This document shows positions 5,832 to 12,304 of a stretch of 12,304 nucleotides of DNA, in pieces; positions within the stretch are counted from its first letter, which is position 1, and each line of letters starts with the position of its first letter. Below the pieces are notes generated by a model that was not told the DNA's origin, did no database searches, and saw nothing but the letters and a program-made list of their open reading frames with translations. The translations under genes and the position numbers were made by a program. Source of the stretch: Planctomycetota bacterium (GTDB lineage Bacteria; Planctomycetota; PUPC01; JACPCR01); the NCBI GenBank assembly GCA_030740295.1, contig JASLXP010001004.1:1-12304 (forward strand), in the 5' to 3' direction.

Positions 5832-7448
5832 ATGCCTGCTATCATTGTTGAGTCCGGGAAAGACAAAGGGCGGGTGATCCCTCTGACGGGTTTCCCCGTG
5901 CTGATGTTCGGTCGCAACGAACATTGCCAGATAGTCTTCGATGACTATCTGGCCTCCAGGGTTCACTTTGTCGTTGATTCACAGAGTGGGCAATACGTGC
6001 TGATCGATCAGCAAACTCTCAACGGCACATTCTTGAATGGGCGACGGATAGGGGCCGCGGCGATGAGTTACGGCGATTCCATTCTTGCCGGGGAAACGAT
6101 GTTCAGTTTCGTGTCCGATGAGGAAAGCTCCCCAAAGGGCAGCCTGTTCGGGCAGGTCATCAATGACTATAAGATCGAGCGCAGGCTCGGCCGCGGGACA
6201 ATGGGGACTGTCTTTCTTGCCGAGAAGGAAATGCTGGGCCGAAAGGTTGCGCTGAAGCTGCTCACCTCCAAAACGCCGAATCCTCGAATCCTGGATCATT
6301 TCTATTATGAATCGCTGACAGCGGATCTGCTTGAGCACGCAAACCTAATCACGGTGTTCAGCTTCGGTGAATCTAACGGTTTTCACCACATTGCCAGCGA
6401 ATACCTGGAATACGGCAACCTTCAGGAACATCTGGATCGCCTGTATCGTCTCTTGCCAGAGCAACTCGTGCCGGTGGTCCTCGATGTCTGCACGGCACTT
6501 GAATTCATCCAGTCCCAGGGAGCAGTACACAGAGACGTCCACCCCGAAAACATCTACATTGACCGCGGCGGAAGAGCCAAACTCGGCGGCCTGCGTTCTG
6601 TGCACTTTTTCAGGAGTCAACATCAGCCCTTTTACCAGAGGACACTACATTACATGCCACCGGAACAACTGGCCGGCCGGCTCCTCGACATCAGCGCAGA
6701 CATTTATTCGCTCGGCGCCACCATGTACTTTGCACTTTCGCGCACCCACCCATTTGAAGGCAAATCGGGAACAGAGATCTACCAGAAGCAGCTAAGTACC
6801 GAGCCGGTAGCCCTCTCTCAGACTGACGGGATCCCGGCCAGAGTCTGTGACCTCATTTCAAGCATGCTCGACCGGGATCCTGATTCCAGGCCGACCATTT
6901 CCACTATCAGAGGTGTCCTGGAAAAAGCTGCTGAAGAGAAACCGGAGGATACGGGCGAAAAGGCAAAGGGAATGTATGAGGCGACCGCTTTCCGAACCAG
7001 CGCGACCATCGCAACCAAAGCAGTGCGAGGGATACGCCCCGCGCCTCCTCTTCCGGAAAATCTGCGAGTCTTAATTGTGGACGATCAGAAAACAGCACAA
7101 CTCATTTCGACAAAGTCGTGCACTGAGGTCGGATGCCAGTGCGCAGCAGTCTCGAGCGGTGTGGAGGCTCTCGCCCATCTGGAAACTTCCAAAGTAGATA
7201 TCGTTCTGACAGACAGACTCATGCCCGAAATGAACGGCGATGAACTGGCCATGCAAATCAGGGAGAAGTACCCCGAACTGCCAATTGTCATGCTCACCTC
7301 TATCGGTACTCAAATGCTCACCGAAGGCTGCACCCCTGAATGTGTCGATTACGTCCTGGCAAAACCGACGACCAATGAACGGATCGAGATGGCCTTCGCA
7401 AATGCCTTGAGCGGCCATTCGATCAGAGGACAGCGACCCGGTACCTGA
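5832..7448 (+). CDS. FHA - Ser/Thr (pseudo)kinase - response-regulator receiver fusion
   Basis: Cytoplasmic signalling protein of 538 residues, with no membrane helix or DNA-binding domain. FHA domain at about 20-95: G27-R28, S42-R43-V-H45, and NGTFLNG at 64-70, the phosphothreonine-binding set. Kinase-like domain at about 113-368: glycine loop LGRGTMGTV (119-127), VALK lysine K142, likely helix-C E160, HRD D235, N240, PPEQ at 276-279, D290 and R353. Two deviations stand out: the loop reads HRDVHPEN (His for the usual Lys at 237), and DFG is missing, with AKLGGLRS at 249-256 where AKLxDFGLA is expected. Receiver domain at about 411-525 looks intact: D417/D418, phospho-acceptor D461, T489, K511. 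No Shine-Dalgarno is evident at the start, but FHA strand 1 begins at once. It is divergent from the esterase operon; the 45-aa gene follows. It may be a phospho-controlled scaffold rather than an active kinase (inference). Confidence 0.93.
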   Translation: MPAIIVESGKDKGRVIPLTGFPVLMFGRNEHCQIVFDDYLASRVHFVVDSQSGQYVLIDQQTLNGTFLNGRRIGAAAMSYGDSILAGETMFSFVSDEESSPKGSLFGQVINDYKIERRLGRGTMGTVFLAEKEMLGRKVALKLLTSKTPNPRILDHFYYESLTADLLEHANLITVFSFGESNGFHHIASEYLEYGNLQEHLDRLYRLLPEQLVPVVLDVCTALEFIQSQGAVHRDVHPENIYIDRGGRAKLGGLRSVHFFRSQHQPFYQRTLHYMPPEQLAGRLLDISADIYSLGATMYFALSRTHPFEGKSGTEIYQKQLSTEPVALSQTDGIPARVCDLISSMLDRDPDSRPTISTIRGVLEKAAEEKPEDTGEKAKGMYEATAFRTSATIATKAVRGIRPAPPLPENLRVLIVDDQKTAQLISTKSCTEVGCQCAAVSSGVEALAHLETSKVDIVLTDRLMPEMNGDELAMQIREKYPELPIVMLTSIGTQMLTEGCTPECVDYVLAKPTTNERIEMAFANALSGHSIRGQRPGT

Positions 7449-7476
7449 AACCCCTGGACAGTTGCGATTTAAGCCC

Positions 7477-7504
7477 TTGAACCCTACTGATCCGTCGTTA
7501 TAAT
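7477..7504 (+). promoter_or_regulatory. Near-consensus sigma70 promoter of the 45-aa gene
   Basis: TTGAAC (7477-7482), a 16-bp spacer, then a perfect TATAAT (7499-7504). It starts 29 bp after the kinase stop and predicts a leader of about 36 nt before the ATG at 7547. It is the best promoter match in the window and implies that the small gene is expressed independently of the kinase. Confidence 0.75.
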
Positions 7505-7531
7505 TCCACGACTTAAAACAGCCCTTTACAC

Positions 7532-7538
7532 AAGGAGG
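7532..7538 (+). promoter_or_regulatory. Strong Shine-Dalgarno that sets the 45-aa start
   Basis: AAGGAGG, 8 nt ahead of the ATG at 7547. An earlier ATG at 7540 is only one base past the Shine-Dalgarno and its frame soon stops, so 7547 is the true start. Confidence 0.85.
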
Positions 7539-7546
7539 AATGCAAA

Positions 7547-7684
7547 ATGGAACAGACAAAATCAAAGAAACAGATTCAAAAGCCAAAAACTCTGAATCCT
7601 GTCCTTGAGAAGATCAGGAAGGATTCGAAGGCACACGCCCACAAATATGTTGAGGGCTGGATAGTGCCCAAGGGCGCTGAATAA
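7547..7684 (+). CDS. 45-residue basic small protein of unknown function
   Basis: I do not recognise this protein. It begins MEQTKSKKQIQKPKTLNPVL and ends YVEGWIVPKGAE. It has ten lysines and one arginine against five acidic residues, no cysteine, no signal peptide and no membrane helix. The first 15 residues are lysine/glutamine-rich and probably disordered; residues 17-36 could form an amphipathic helix (NPVLEKIRKDSKAHAHKYVE); a short hydrophobic GWIVP motif follows. Support that it is a real gene is unusually strong: a TTGAAC/TATAAT promoter, a 36-nt leader, AAGGAGG at ideal spacing, an ORF ending in TAA, and a strong terminator 20 bp later. High monocistronic expression is therefore likely. 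It could be a nucleic-acid-binding small protein, a regulator of a neighbour, or a RiPP-like precursor with a leader-like N-terminus, although no modifying enzyme is in the window. Confidence 0.8.
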   Translation: MEQTKSKKQIQKPKTLNPVLEKIRKDSKAHAHKYVEGWIVPKGAE

Positions 7685-7703
7685 GCGACACCAAATCACC
7701 CAT

Positions 7704-7746
7704 AAAAGCCCCGAGAGCTTCGGCTCTCGGGGCTTTTTTTTTATTT
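7704..7746 (+). terminator. Strong intrinsic terminator after the 45-aa gene
   Basis: A perfect 12-bp GC-rich stem, AGCCCCGAGAGC (7707-7718) with GCTCTCGGGGCT (7723-7734), closed by a TTCG tetraloop. A run of nine T (7734-7742), then ATTT, follows. The flanking A's could extend the stem by three A-T pairs. It separates the small gene from the esterase downstream. Confidence 0.95.
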
Positions 7747-7835
7747 ATGGAATGGCACGCCAGGCCGCTGTAAGAGAATGTCAGAGGATCACCGGGTGGA
7801 AGAAATTTACCTCCACGCTGGCTAGGATAAAGAGC

Positions 7836-10800
7836 ATGCGCATAGCGGTCCTGCTCTTGATGCTCTCCCTCTCATCCAGCCACGCCCAGTGGGCAAGGCC
7901 GGAGCAGATACCGATCGATATCCTGCGCATCTGCAACAACGATGGCATCGCGATGGCGCCCAACGTCAAGGATGGCAACTTCGATTGCCCTAATCACCCG
8001 CCGAACGTCCCCGGCTCTGCCTACCCCGGACTCGAGATGCCGCTTCCCGGTGCCGTGATGCGCGTCAAGGTAGATCGCAATATCGATTTTCTGTTCGCAT
8101 CCCAGCTCGAAGGGGAATTCAACAACATTGCCTGCAACGGCCAGTGGCTAAGTGCCGAGGAAGGACATTACACCGATGCCTACATCCTGGGCGCGGCCGA
8201 AAACGGCAATCAAATGGGCGGCTTCGTGGTCGAATATGCAGAAGGGAGTTTCGTGCACAACGTTGGTTTCTCCGACTGGTGTGGCGAGGCGAAGTTCGGC
8301 GAAACCCTCGCCGCGGAGTATCCCTACCGGTACACCTGGAAATCAGGCACGGCTGAAATGGTGAAAGATCCCATCAAGTGCCGCCTGTGGGTTCAGCGGC
8401 TCAAACTCGATCCGAAGAAGAAGCTGCGTTCCATCTCGCTGCCGCTGATGAGGCGCATCCATGTCTTTGCGGTCACCCTCATCGCGCCGAAACGCTCGGT
8501 GGAGATCGAGAAAAAGAAAAAGGAAACCTTTGAGAACTACAAAGACCTGCGCAGTCAACGGCCGGTAATTTCCAGTGACATGCGCCGCAAACTGAAGTCG
8601 CTGCGCCGGTCGGTAGACGGGGCCATCAAGAACAGCAAATTCAGCCGGGAACTCGGTTGGCTGATCAGTCATCTTGATTACGCGGACCACATCATGCCCA
8701 GGGGGCGCCGCCGCCTGCTCCATAAAACAGCTAAGTACACTAACTGGGTCCACTATTCGGTCCGCAAAGATCTGAAGGAATTGAAGGCAGGCAGAAACCC
8801 GTTCCCAAAAAAGCGCGGCCAGTTTTTACGCAGCTACTACTCGCCTGTGGATGACTCTCTGCAGACTTACAGCGTGTCTGTGCCGGCCGATTACAAAAGC
8901 GCTGTCAAGTATCCACTGCTAGTGCAGCTTCACGGTCATGGGGGGCATCGTCCGTTCCTCGGTTTCCCAACCGCTCAGATTGATGGGATCATCACACTCG
9001 CTCCCCAGGGCCGCGGCAGCACCGATTACATGCGCGGAGCGGAAGAGGATGTCCTTCGTGCCATCGAAGAGGTACAGAAAGACTACAACATCCACCCCGA
9101 CTGGGTCATCCTCGAAGGGCACTCCATGGGCGGCACCGGCACCTGGAACATCGGAGCGAAGTTCCCGGACCGTTTCGCCTGCATTTCGCCCATCATGGGC
9201 AATACCGACAACGAAGTTTTCTACGTCGACCGCAAAAAGCCTGAGCCTCCGGATTCTTTCAAGCGTCTTTACGATTATCTGCAGCAGGTGAACAGCCCTT
9301 TTCATTACGCGCCCAACCTCACAAATCTCCCCATCCTGTGCGCGCATGGTAAGATTGATACGATCGTTCGCGTCCTGCATTCGCAGCGCATGATTGCCAG
9401 GCTGCAGGCGCTGGGCGCAGAGCCCGTCTATCACGAATTCCCTGACATGGGGCACGGCGGCTTTTCGAAGGAATTTTACGATGAGCGCTGGAAGTGGTTG
9501 TTCAGCCATCGCCGCAATCAAAAGCCGGCAAAGATACGCTGGCGGACCCCTCGCCTGCGCTATCCCGGGGCCTACTGGCTGCGAGTGAACCAGCTCAAAC
9601 ACTGGGGTCTGTTCGGCGAAGTGACCGGCGAGCAGATTTCTTCGTCACTGGTTCGTATCACTACCGGCAAGCCTGTTCCCCTCGGCGAACGGCTCATCTA
9701 CCGAAGCAACGTCTCAGCGCTGACCGTGCTCACCGTAGGCCTGCCGAAGAAGCCGGCCCAGCAGTTCAAGGTCATGGTGGACAGTGAAATCGCCTATTCT
9801 GGCCCGCCACGGAAAGAGATCCGCCTCGCGAAAACGGACGGCAACTGGCAGGCCGCGGCAGCCGACCCTGAGAAGCTCTCCAAGAAGCCCGCGCTCGAAG
9901 GCCCCGTGGCCGACGCGCTTCGCTCTCCGTTCGTCATCGTCTATGGAACAGTCTCAAACAGGCCCGTCTGGAACAGGATGAACCAGACGGAAGCCGAAGC
10001 CATGGCCACGAACTGGGAGGAAAAGTTTCGTATCTATCCGCGCGTTAAAGCGGACGTGGACGTCACTGACAAGGACATCGAATCTCTGAACCTGTTTCTC
10101 TTCGGTGGGCCCGGTGAAAATGCTATCACAGCACGGGTGGCCAGTGGTCTGCCCATCAAAGTGGCGCAGGGGGGGTACGAGTTCGGGGGCGAGATCTTCA
10201 AGGGCAAGGGCGTCGGCTACCGAATGTGTTATCCGAACCCGCTGCAGCCCAATCGTTACGTAGTCGTCACCGAAGCAACCGATCCGTTCACCGTCTGGCA
10301 GATCGGAGGCCGCTTCGGCAACGTGACCGGATGGGAGCCCTTCGATGGCTGGAACTGGTTCGACTTCGCAGTCTTCGATGACAGATCCAGCACGCCCGAA
10401 ACCATGCTGATCTCCGGATTCTTTGGCCCCAGTTGGCAGATCGACCCCAAATCCACCTGGCGAGGAGACGAACAGAGCAGGGCGAAAGTCAACACCAAAC
10501 AACTGCCCCAAATCTCATCGCCTGATGAGGCCGGGGCTGGCCCACTCGCCCTTTCACGTCTACTTCCATCACGGATCCGGCAGCGCAAAGGCCCCCTGAG
10601 CATTAACCGTAGCTTCGAAGGCCACCCACTCCACATCGGCAAGAAGGCCTTCCAGTCGGGATTGGGCGTACGGCCGCCGTCACTCATCGAGTATCGGCTC
10701 AAGGGAGAGTATTCCAGGTTTGCAGCAGACATCGGCTCCGACCCAGAGGGCATTGAACTGAAGAATCGCAAATGGTTCAGATTCATCGTCAAGGGCGATG

Positions 10801-10964
10801 GCCGCACCATCTGGGGCTCCGAATGGATCAACTCCGACCACGCTGCGGAAACAGTCGAGGTCGATATCACCGGCGTCGACAAATTCGAACTGAAAGTGGA
10901 TGGAGGCGGTGCCTCCTGGCTCTACGGCAGCGCCACCTGGGGAAACGCGAGAGTGACGAAGTAA
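7836..10964 (+). CDS. Large exported alpha/beta-hydrolase esterase with N-terminal beta-domain and C-terminal NPCBM domain
   Basis: Probable secreted polysaccharide-directed esterase, 1042 residues. Signal peptide 1-18 (RIAVLLLMLSLSSSHAQ). Residues about 28-218: a beta-rich domain opening NNDGIA...GNFDC...YPGLEMPLPG, reminiscent of accessory domains of glycoside hydrolases (identity uncertain). Residues 220-330: charged helical linker. Residues about 335-560: hydrolase with HGHGG (366-370), S430 in GHSMGG, D508 (GKIDTIV) and H540 (PDMGHGG), a complete triad. Residues about 574-876: module shared with the esterase at 3608-5599. Residues about 918-1042: NPCBM-type galactose-binding-like domain (SFEGHPLHIGKKAFQSGLGV ... 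WLYGSATWGNARV). The ATG at 7836 is chosen because the signal peptide begins there, with a weak AGGAT 9 nt upstream; the frame is open back to 7752. No clear promoter is seen. Substrate unknown. Confidence 0.9.
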   Translation: MRIAVLLLMLSLSSSHAQWARPEQIPIDILRICNNDGIAMAPNVKDGNFDCPNHPPNVPGSAYPGLEMPLPGAVMRVKVDRNIDFLFASQLEGEFNNIACNGQWLSAEEGHYTDAYILGAAENGNQMGGFVVEYAEGSFVHNVGFSDWCGEAKFGETLAAEYPYRYTWKSGTAEMVKDPIKCRLWVQRLKLDPKKKLRSISLPLMRRIHVFAVTLIAPKRSVEIEKKKKETFENYKDLRSQRPVISSDMRRKLKSLRRSVDGAIKNSKFSRELGWLISHLDYADHIMPRGRRRLLHKTAKYTNWVHYSVRKDLKELKAGRNPFPKKRGQFLRSYYSPVDDSLQTYSVSVPADYKSAVKYPLLVQLHGHGGHRPFLGFPTAQIDGIITLAPQGRGSTDYMRGAEEDVLRAIEEVQKDYNIHPDWVILEGHSMGGTGTWNIGAKFPDRFACISPIMGNTDNEVFYVDRKKPEPPDSFKRLYDYLQQVNSPFHYAPNLTNLPILCAHGKIDTIVRVLHSQRMIARLQALGAEPVYHEFPDMGHGGFSKEFYDERWKWLFSHRRNQKPAKIRWRTPRLRYPGAYWLRVNQLKHWGLFGEVTGEQISSSLVRITTGKPVPLGERLIYRSNVSALTVLTVGLPKKPAQQFKVMVDSEIAYSGPPRKEIRLAKTDGNWQAAAADPEKLSKKPALEGPVADALRSPFVIVYGTVSNRPVWNRMNQTEAEAMATNWEEKFRIYPRVKADVDVTDKDIESLNLFLFGGPGENAITARVASGLPIKVAQGGYEFGGEIFKGKGVGYRMCYPNPLQPNRYVVVTEATDPFTVWQIGGRFGNVTGWEPFDGWNWFDFAVFDDRSSTPETMLISGFFGPSWQIDPKSTWRGDEQSRAKVNTKQLPQISSPDEAGAGPLALSRLLPSRIRQRKGPLSINRSFEGHPLHIGKKAFQSGLGVRPPSLIEYRLKGEYSRFAADIGSDPEGIELKNRKWFRFIVKGDGRTIWGSEWINSDHAAETVEVDITGVDKFELKVDGGGASWLYGSATWGNARVTK

Positions 10965-10970
10965 TGGTAG

Positions 10971-11019
10971 TACGTAATACGTAATGCGTAATGATGCTGG
11001 AGAGTTGATGCTCGATAAT
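10971..11019 (+). repeat. Composite heptad array, left copy
   Basis: Seven consecutive 7-bp units. Three are of the TACGTAA type (10971, 10978, and TGCGTAA at 10985). Three are of the TGATGCT type (10992, a diverged GGAGAGT at 10999, and 11006). The last is CGATAAT (11013). It starts 7 bp after the esterase stop codon. Confidence 0.75.
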
Positions 11020-11154
11020 GGTGGCACCGTTTCTGGTGCGACGGCGGCTCATGCGCCCTGCGTTCGACGCCGTTTGCCCTCCATTCGCTCGCCTTCAAAC
11101 AGCCTTTTCCTGTTCGGATTCTTCAGTCACGACACCCAAACGTCTGCGCAGGGA

Positions 11155-11210
11155 TCTATCGAGTATCCAGCATCCACCATCATTACGTATTGCTCATTAC
11201 TCATTACGCT
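11155..11210 (-). repeat. Composite heptad array, right copy (inverted)
   Basis: Read on the minus strand from 11210, eight units follow the same order as the left copy: four of the xxxGTAA type (including TACGTAA at 11189-11183), three of the GATGCT type (TGATGGT, GGATGCT, GGATACT), then CGATAGA. Over the seven aligned units it matches the left copy at 36 of 49 positions without gaps, so the two form an inverted pair around 135 bp. Confidence 0.75.
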
Positions 11211-11283
11211 TTGATTCCTTTCAGTCCTGGCGTAAAACTATAGGGCACGCGCGACACTCAGATCCCGACTCGGAAGAAATGCA

Positions 11284-11487
11284 ATGAACGAGATTCTTGG
11301 TATTAGCGGCGAAAGATTCTTCGTCACGATGGCGACGATGGTTTCCCTGGTATTCCTTCTGGTCTTGTGGATCATCGTCAGGCTGGAAACCAAAATGAGA
11401 ATCATCGAAAAGAAACTCGATACCATCGGGGATAACGCGGCTGAGATGGTTCAGATGGGCATGAAGTATTTCGGAGACAAGAAGTGA
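11284..11487 (+). CDS. Small single-helix membrane protein of unknown function, coupled to larC
   Basis: A 67-residue protein with one strong membrane helix at about residues 13-32 (FVTMATMVSLVFLLVLWIIV). A charged, probably helical cytoplasmic tail follows (RLETKMRIIEKKLDTIGDN...), possibly a short coiled coil. No signal cleavage site or known motif is visible, and I do not recognise the family. The ATG at 11284 is preceded by GGAAGAA about 7 nt upstream. The TGA at 11485-11487 overlaps the GTG start of larC (11484-11486) in a 4-bp GTGA junction, a typical sign of translational coupling. The tight arrangement and RBS support a real gene. A role tied to LarC, for example membrane anchoring or scaffolding, is inferred only from the junction; it could equally be an unrelated small protein sharing the transcript. 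Confidence 0.75.
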   Translation: MNEILGISGERFFVTMATMVSLVFLLVLWIIVRLETKMRIIEKKLDTIGDNAAEMVQMGMKYFGDKK

Positions 11488-12304
11488 GCCTCGCTTATTT
11501 CGACTGCTTCTCTGGAGCAAGCGGGGACATGATTCTGGGGGCGCTGCTGGATGCGGGTCTTGATTTCGAAATCCTCCAGGCGGAACTTTCAAAGCTGAAT
11601 CTCGACGAATTCGACCTCTCAACAGAGCAGGTCTTGCGCAGCGGCATCGGCGGCACAAAATTCAATGTCATCCTGCAGGATCAAGAAGAACCCCATCACC
11701 ACGATCACGATCATGCTGGCCAGGAACACGATCATGGCCATGGGCATCGGAACCTCGGCGATGTAAAGCAGATCATTGAAGACTCCTCTCTCTCAGACCG
11801 TGCCAAAGAGAACTCCATAGCAATCTTCACACGCCTTGCCAGGGCTGAAGCGAAGGTCCACCGCTCAACCATTGATCAGGTCCACTTTCACGAGGTTGGC
11901 GCGGTGGATGCAATCGTCGATATCGTCGGTGCCTGCATTGGTTTCGAGGCCCTCGGGATTGATGAGATCCACTGTTCGGAGCTTGTCACCGGCTCCGGCC
12001 ACGTTCACTGCGCGCATGGCAGGATGCCCGTTCCTGCGCCGGCCACCGCGGAGCTCATTCAGGCCGTTCCATCCCGGGCCGGCAATATCCAAAAGGAACT
12101 GTTGACACCTACCGGCGCGGCGATCCTGGTCGCCCTGTCTGAAGGCTTCGGGCCCCGTCCTGAATTCACCATCACCAGCACAGGTTACGGCGCGGGCACT
12201 CGTGAATTTCCTGGACACCCTAATCTGCTGCGCGTCTTCATCGGTGATTCATCGGCGGAAAAGTCTGACGAAGAAGATCAGGTCTGGATGGTCGAGACCA
12301 ATCT
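11484..12304 (+). CDS. larC: LarC-family (DUF111) nickel-insertion protein, N-terminal part
   Basis: LarC is the CTP-dependent nickel chelatase that completes the nickel-pincer nucleotide cofactor of lactate racemase-type enzymes. The 273 visible residues begin with the family's hallmark SLAYFDCFSGASGDMILGALLDAG. A histidine-rich loop at 70-88 (PHHHDHDHAGQEHDHGHGH) probably binds or stores nickel. The conserved HFHEVGAVDAIVDIVG (134-149), GSGHVHCAHGRMPVPAPAT (171-189), LLTPTGAA (206-213) and GYGAGTREFPGHPN (235-247) blocks follow. The start is GTG, supported by GGAG 7 nt upstream and by the family N-terminus directly after it. The C-terminal part is off-window, so it cannot be seen whether larC is one frame or uses a frameshift between two parts, as in Lactobacillus plantarum. 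No larA, larB or larE is in the window. Confidence 0.93.
   Translation, partial: MSLAYFDCFSGASGDMILGALLDAGLDFEILQAELSKLNLDEFDLSTEQVLRSGIGGTKFNVILQDQEEPHHHDHDHAGQEHDHGHGHRNLGDVKQIIEDSSLSDRAKENSIAIFTRLARAEAKVHRSTIDQVHFHEVGAVDAIVDIVGACIGFEALGIDEIHCSELVTGSGHVHCAHGRMPVPAPATAELIQAVPSRAGNIQKELLTPTGAAILVALSEGFGPRPEFTITSTGYGAGTREFPGHPNLLRVFIGDSSAEKSDEEDQVWMVETN

Larger units (their letters stand above)
10965..11283. other. 319-bp intergenic region with two opposed heptad arrays
   Basis: This stretch lies between the NPCBM esterase and the small membrane protein. It holds two period-7 arrays (10971-11019 and 11155-11210) in opposite orientation, separated by a GC-rich 135-bp core (11020-11154). The core has a small GCACC/GGTGC hairpin at 11024-11039 and no recognisable gene. 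A short open frame at 11018-11287 crosses both core and repeats and has no coding features. I see no clear promoter for the downstream pair and no terminator for the esterase. Confidence 0.6.

Noticed and set aside
7752..7835. 28-residue upstream extension of the large esterase
   Set aside because: It would start directly after the terminator without a Shine-Dalgarno and would bury the signal peptide that begins at 7836.
8919..9602. A 227-codon open frame on the minus strand across the large esterase, and similar long antisense frames at 9954-10511 and 10256-10882
   Set aside because: They are opposite a gene with a complete catalytic triad and clear domains, have no Shine-Dalgarno or recognisable motif, and follow from GC-rich codon use on the other strand.
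10971..11210. CRISPR array or terminal inverted repeats of a classical insertion sequence
   Set aside because: Units are 7 bp, contiguous and degenerate with no spacers, so it is not CRISPR. There is no transposase and no target-site duplication that I can identify.
11018..11287. 89-codon plus-strand frame in the heptad-repeat region
   Set aside because: It crosses the GC-rich core and the right repeat array, has no ribosome site or domain, and its C-terminal part is translated repeat.
11693..11750. Short DNA repeats (cacgatcat-like) near 11700
   Set aside because: They encode the histidine-rich loop of LarC. This loop is common in the family, and the repetition follows from repeated His/Asp codons.

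Overview
The window is bacterial, about 55% GC by eye, with densely packed genes, clear Shine-Dalgarno sites and sigma70-type promoters. The gene content is an ExbB/ExbD pair, secreted esterases carrying CBM9-like and NPCBM domains, an FHA-kinase-receiver fusion and LarC. This fits a Gram-negative environmental lineage that breaks down polysaccharides, such as Acidobacteriota, the Planctomycetes-Verrucomicrobia-Lentisphaerota group, Hydrogenedentota or Sumerlaeota. I cannot fix the phylum. There are no rRNA or tRNA genes, insertion sequences, integrases or CRISPR arrays.

Layout. (1) Positions 1-1668, minus strand: a coiled-coil protein of unknown function, exbB and exbD (cut by the left edge). 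The unknown gene overlaps exbB by 8 bp. This is an inner-membrane proton-channel/energy-transduction unit. (2) 1831-2319, plus strand: a small YfcE-type metallophosphoesterase, divergent from unit 1. (3) 2347-5599, minus strand: a two-gene operon for a secreted alpha/beta-hydrolase esterase and an exported CBM9-like protein, with a near-consensus promoter at 5642-5670. (4) 5832-7448, plus strand: a cytoplasmic FHA - kinase-like - receiver fusion whose kinase domain lacks the DFG aspartate, so it is probably a pseudokinase. (5) 7477-7746, plus strand: a self-contained unit with a near-perfect promoter, strong Shine-Dalgarno, a 45-residue basic protein and a strong UUCG-loop terminator. (6) 7836-10964, plus strand: a large exported esterase with a C-terminal NPCBM domain, paralogous to the esterase of unit 3. 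(7) 10965-11283: a non-coding stretch with two composite heptad-repeat arrays in opposite orientation. (8) 11284 to the right edge, plus strand: a one-helix membrane protein whose stop overlaps the GTG start of larC by 4 bp.

How they may work together. Two related esterases and a carbohydrate-binding-type protein surround a signalling fusion and a tiny, apparently strongly expressed gene. The sequence supports a set of exported enzymes acting on an esterified glycan or polyester, with exbBD possibly serving uptake. That the FHA-pseudokinase-receiver protein or the 45-aa protein controls this set is inference from adjacency only.

The most novel items are the 45-aa gene, the pseudokinase fusion, the C-terminal module shared by both esterases, and the heptad arrays.
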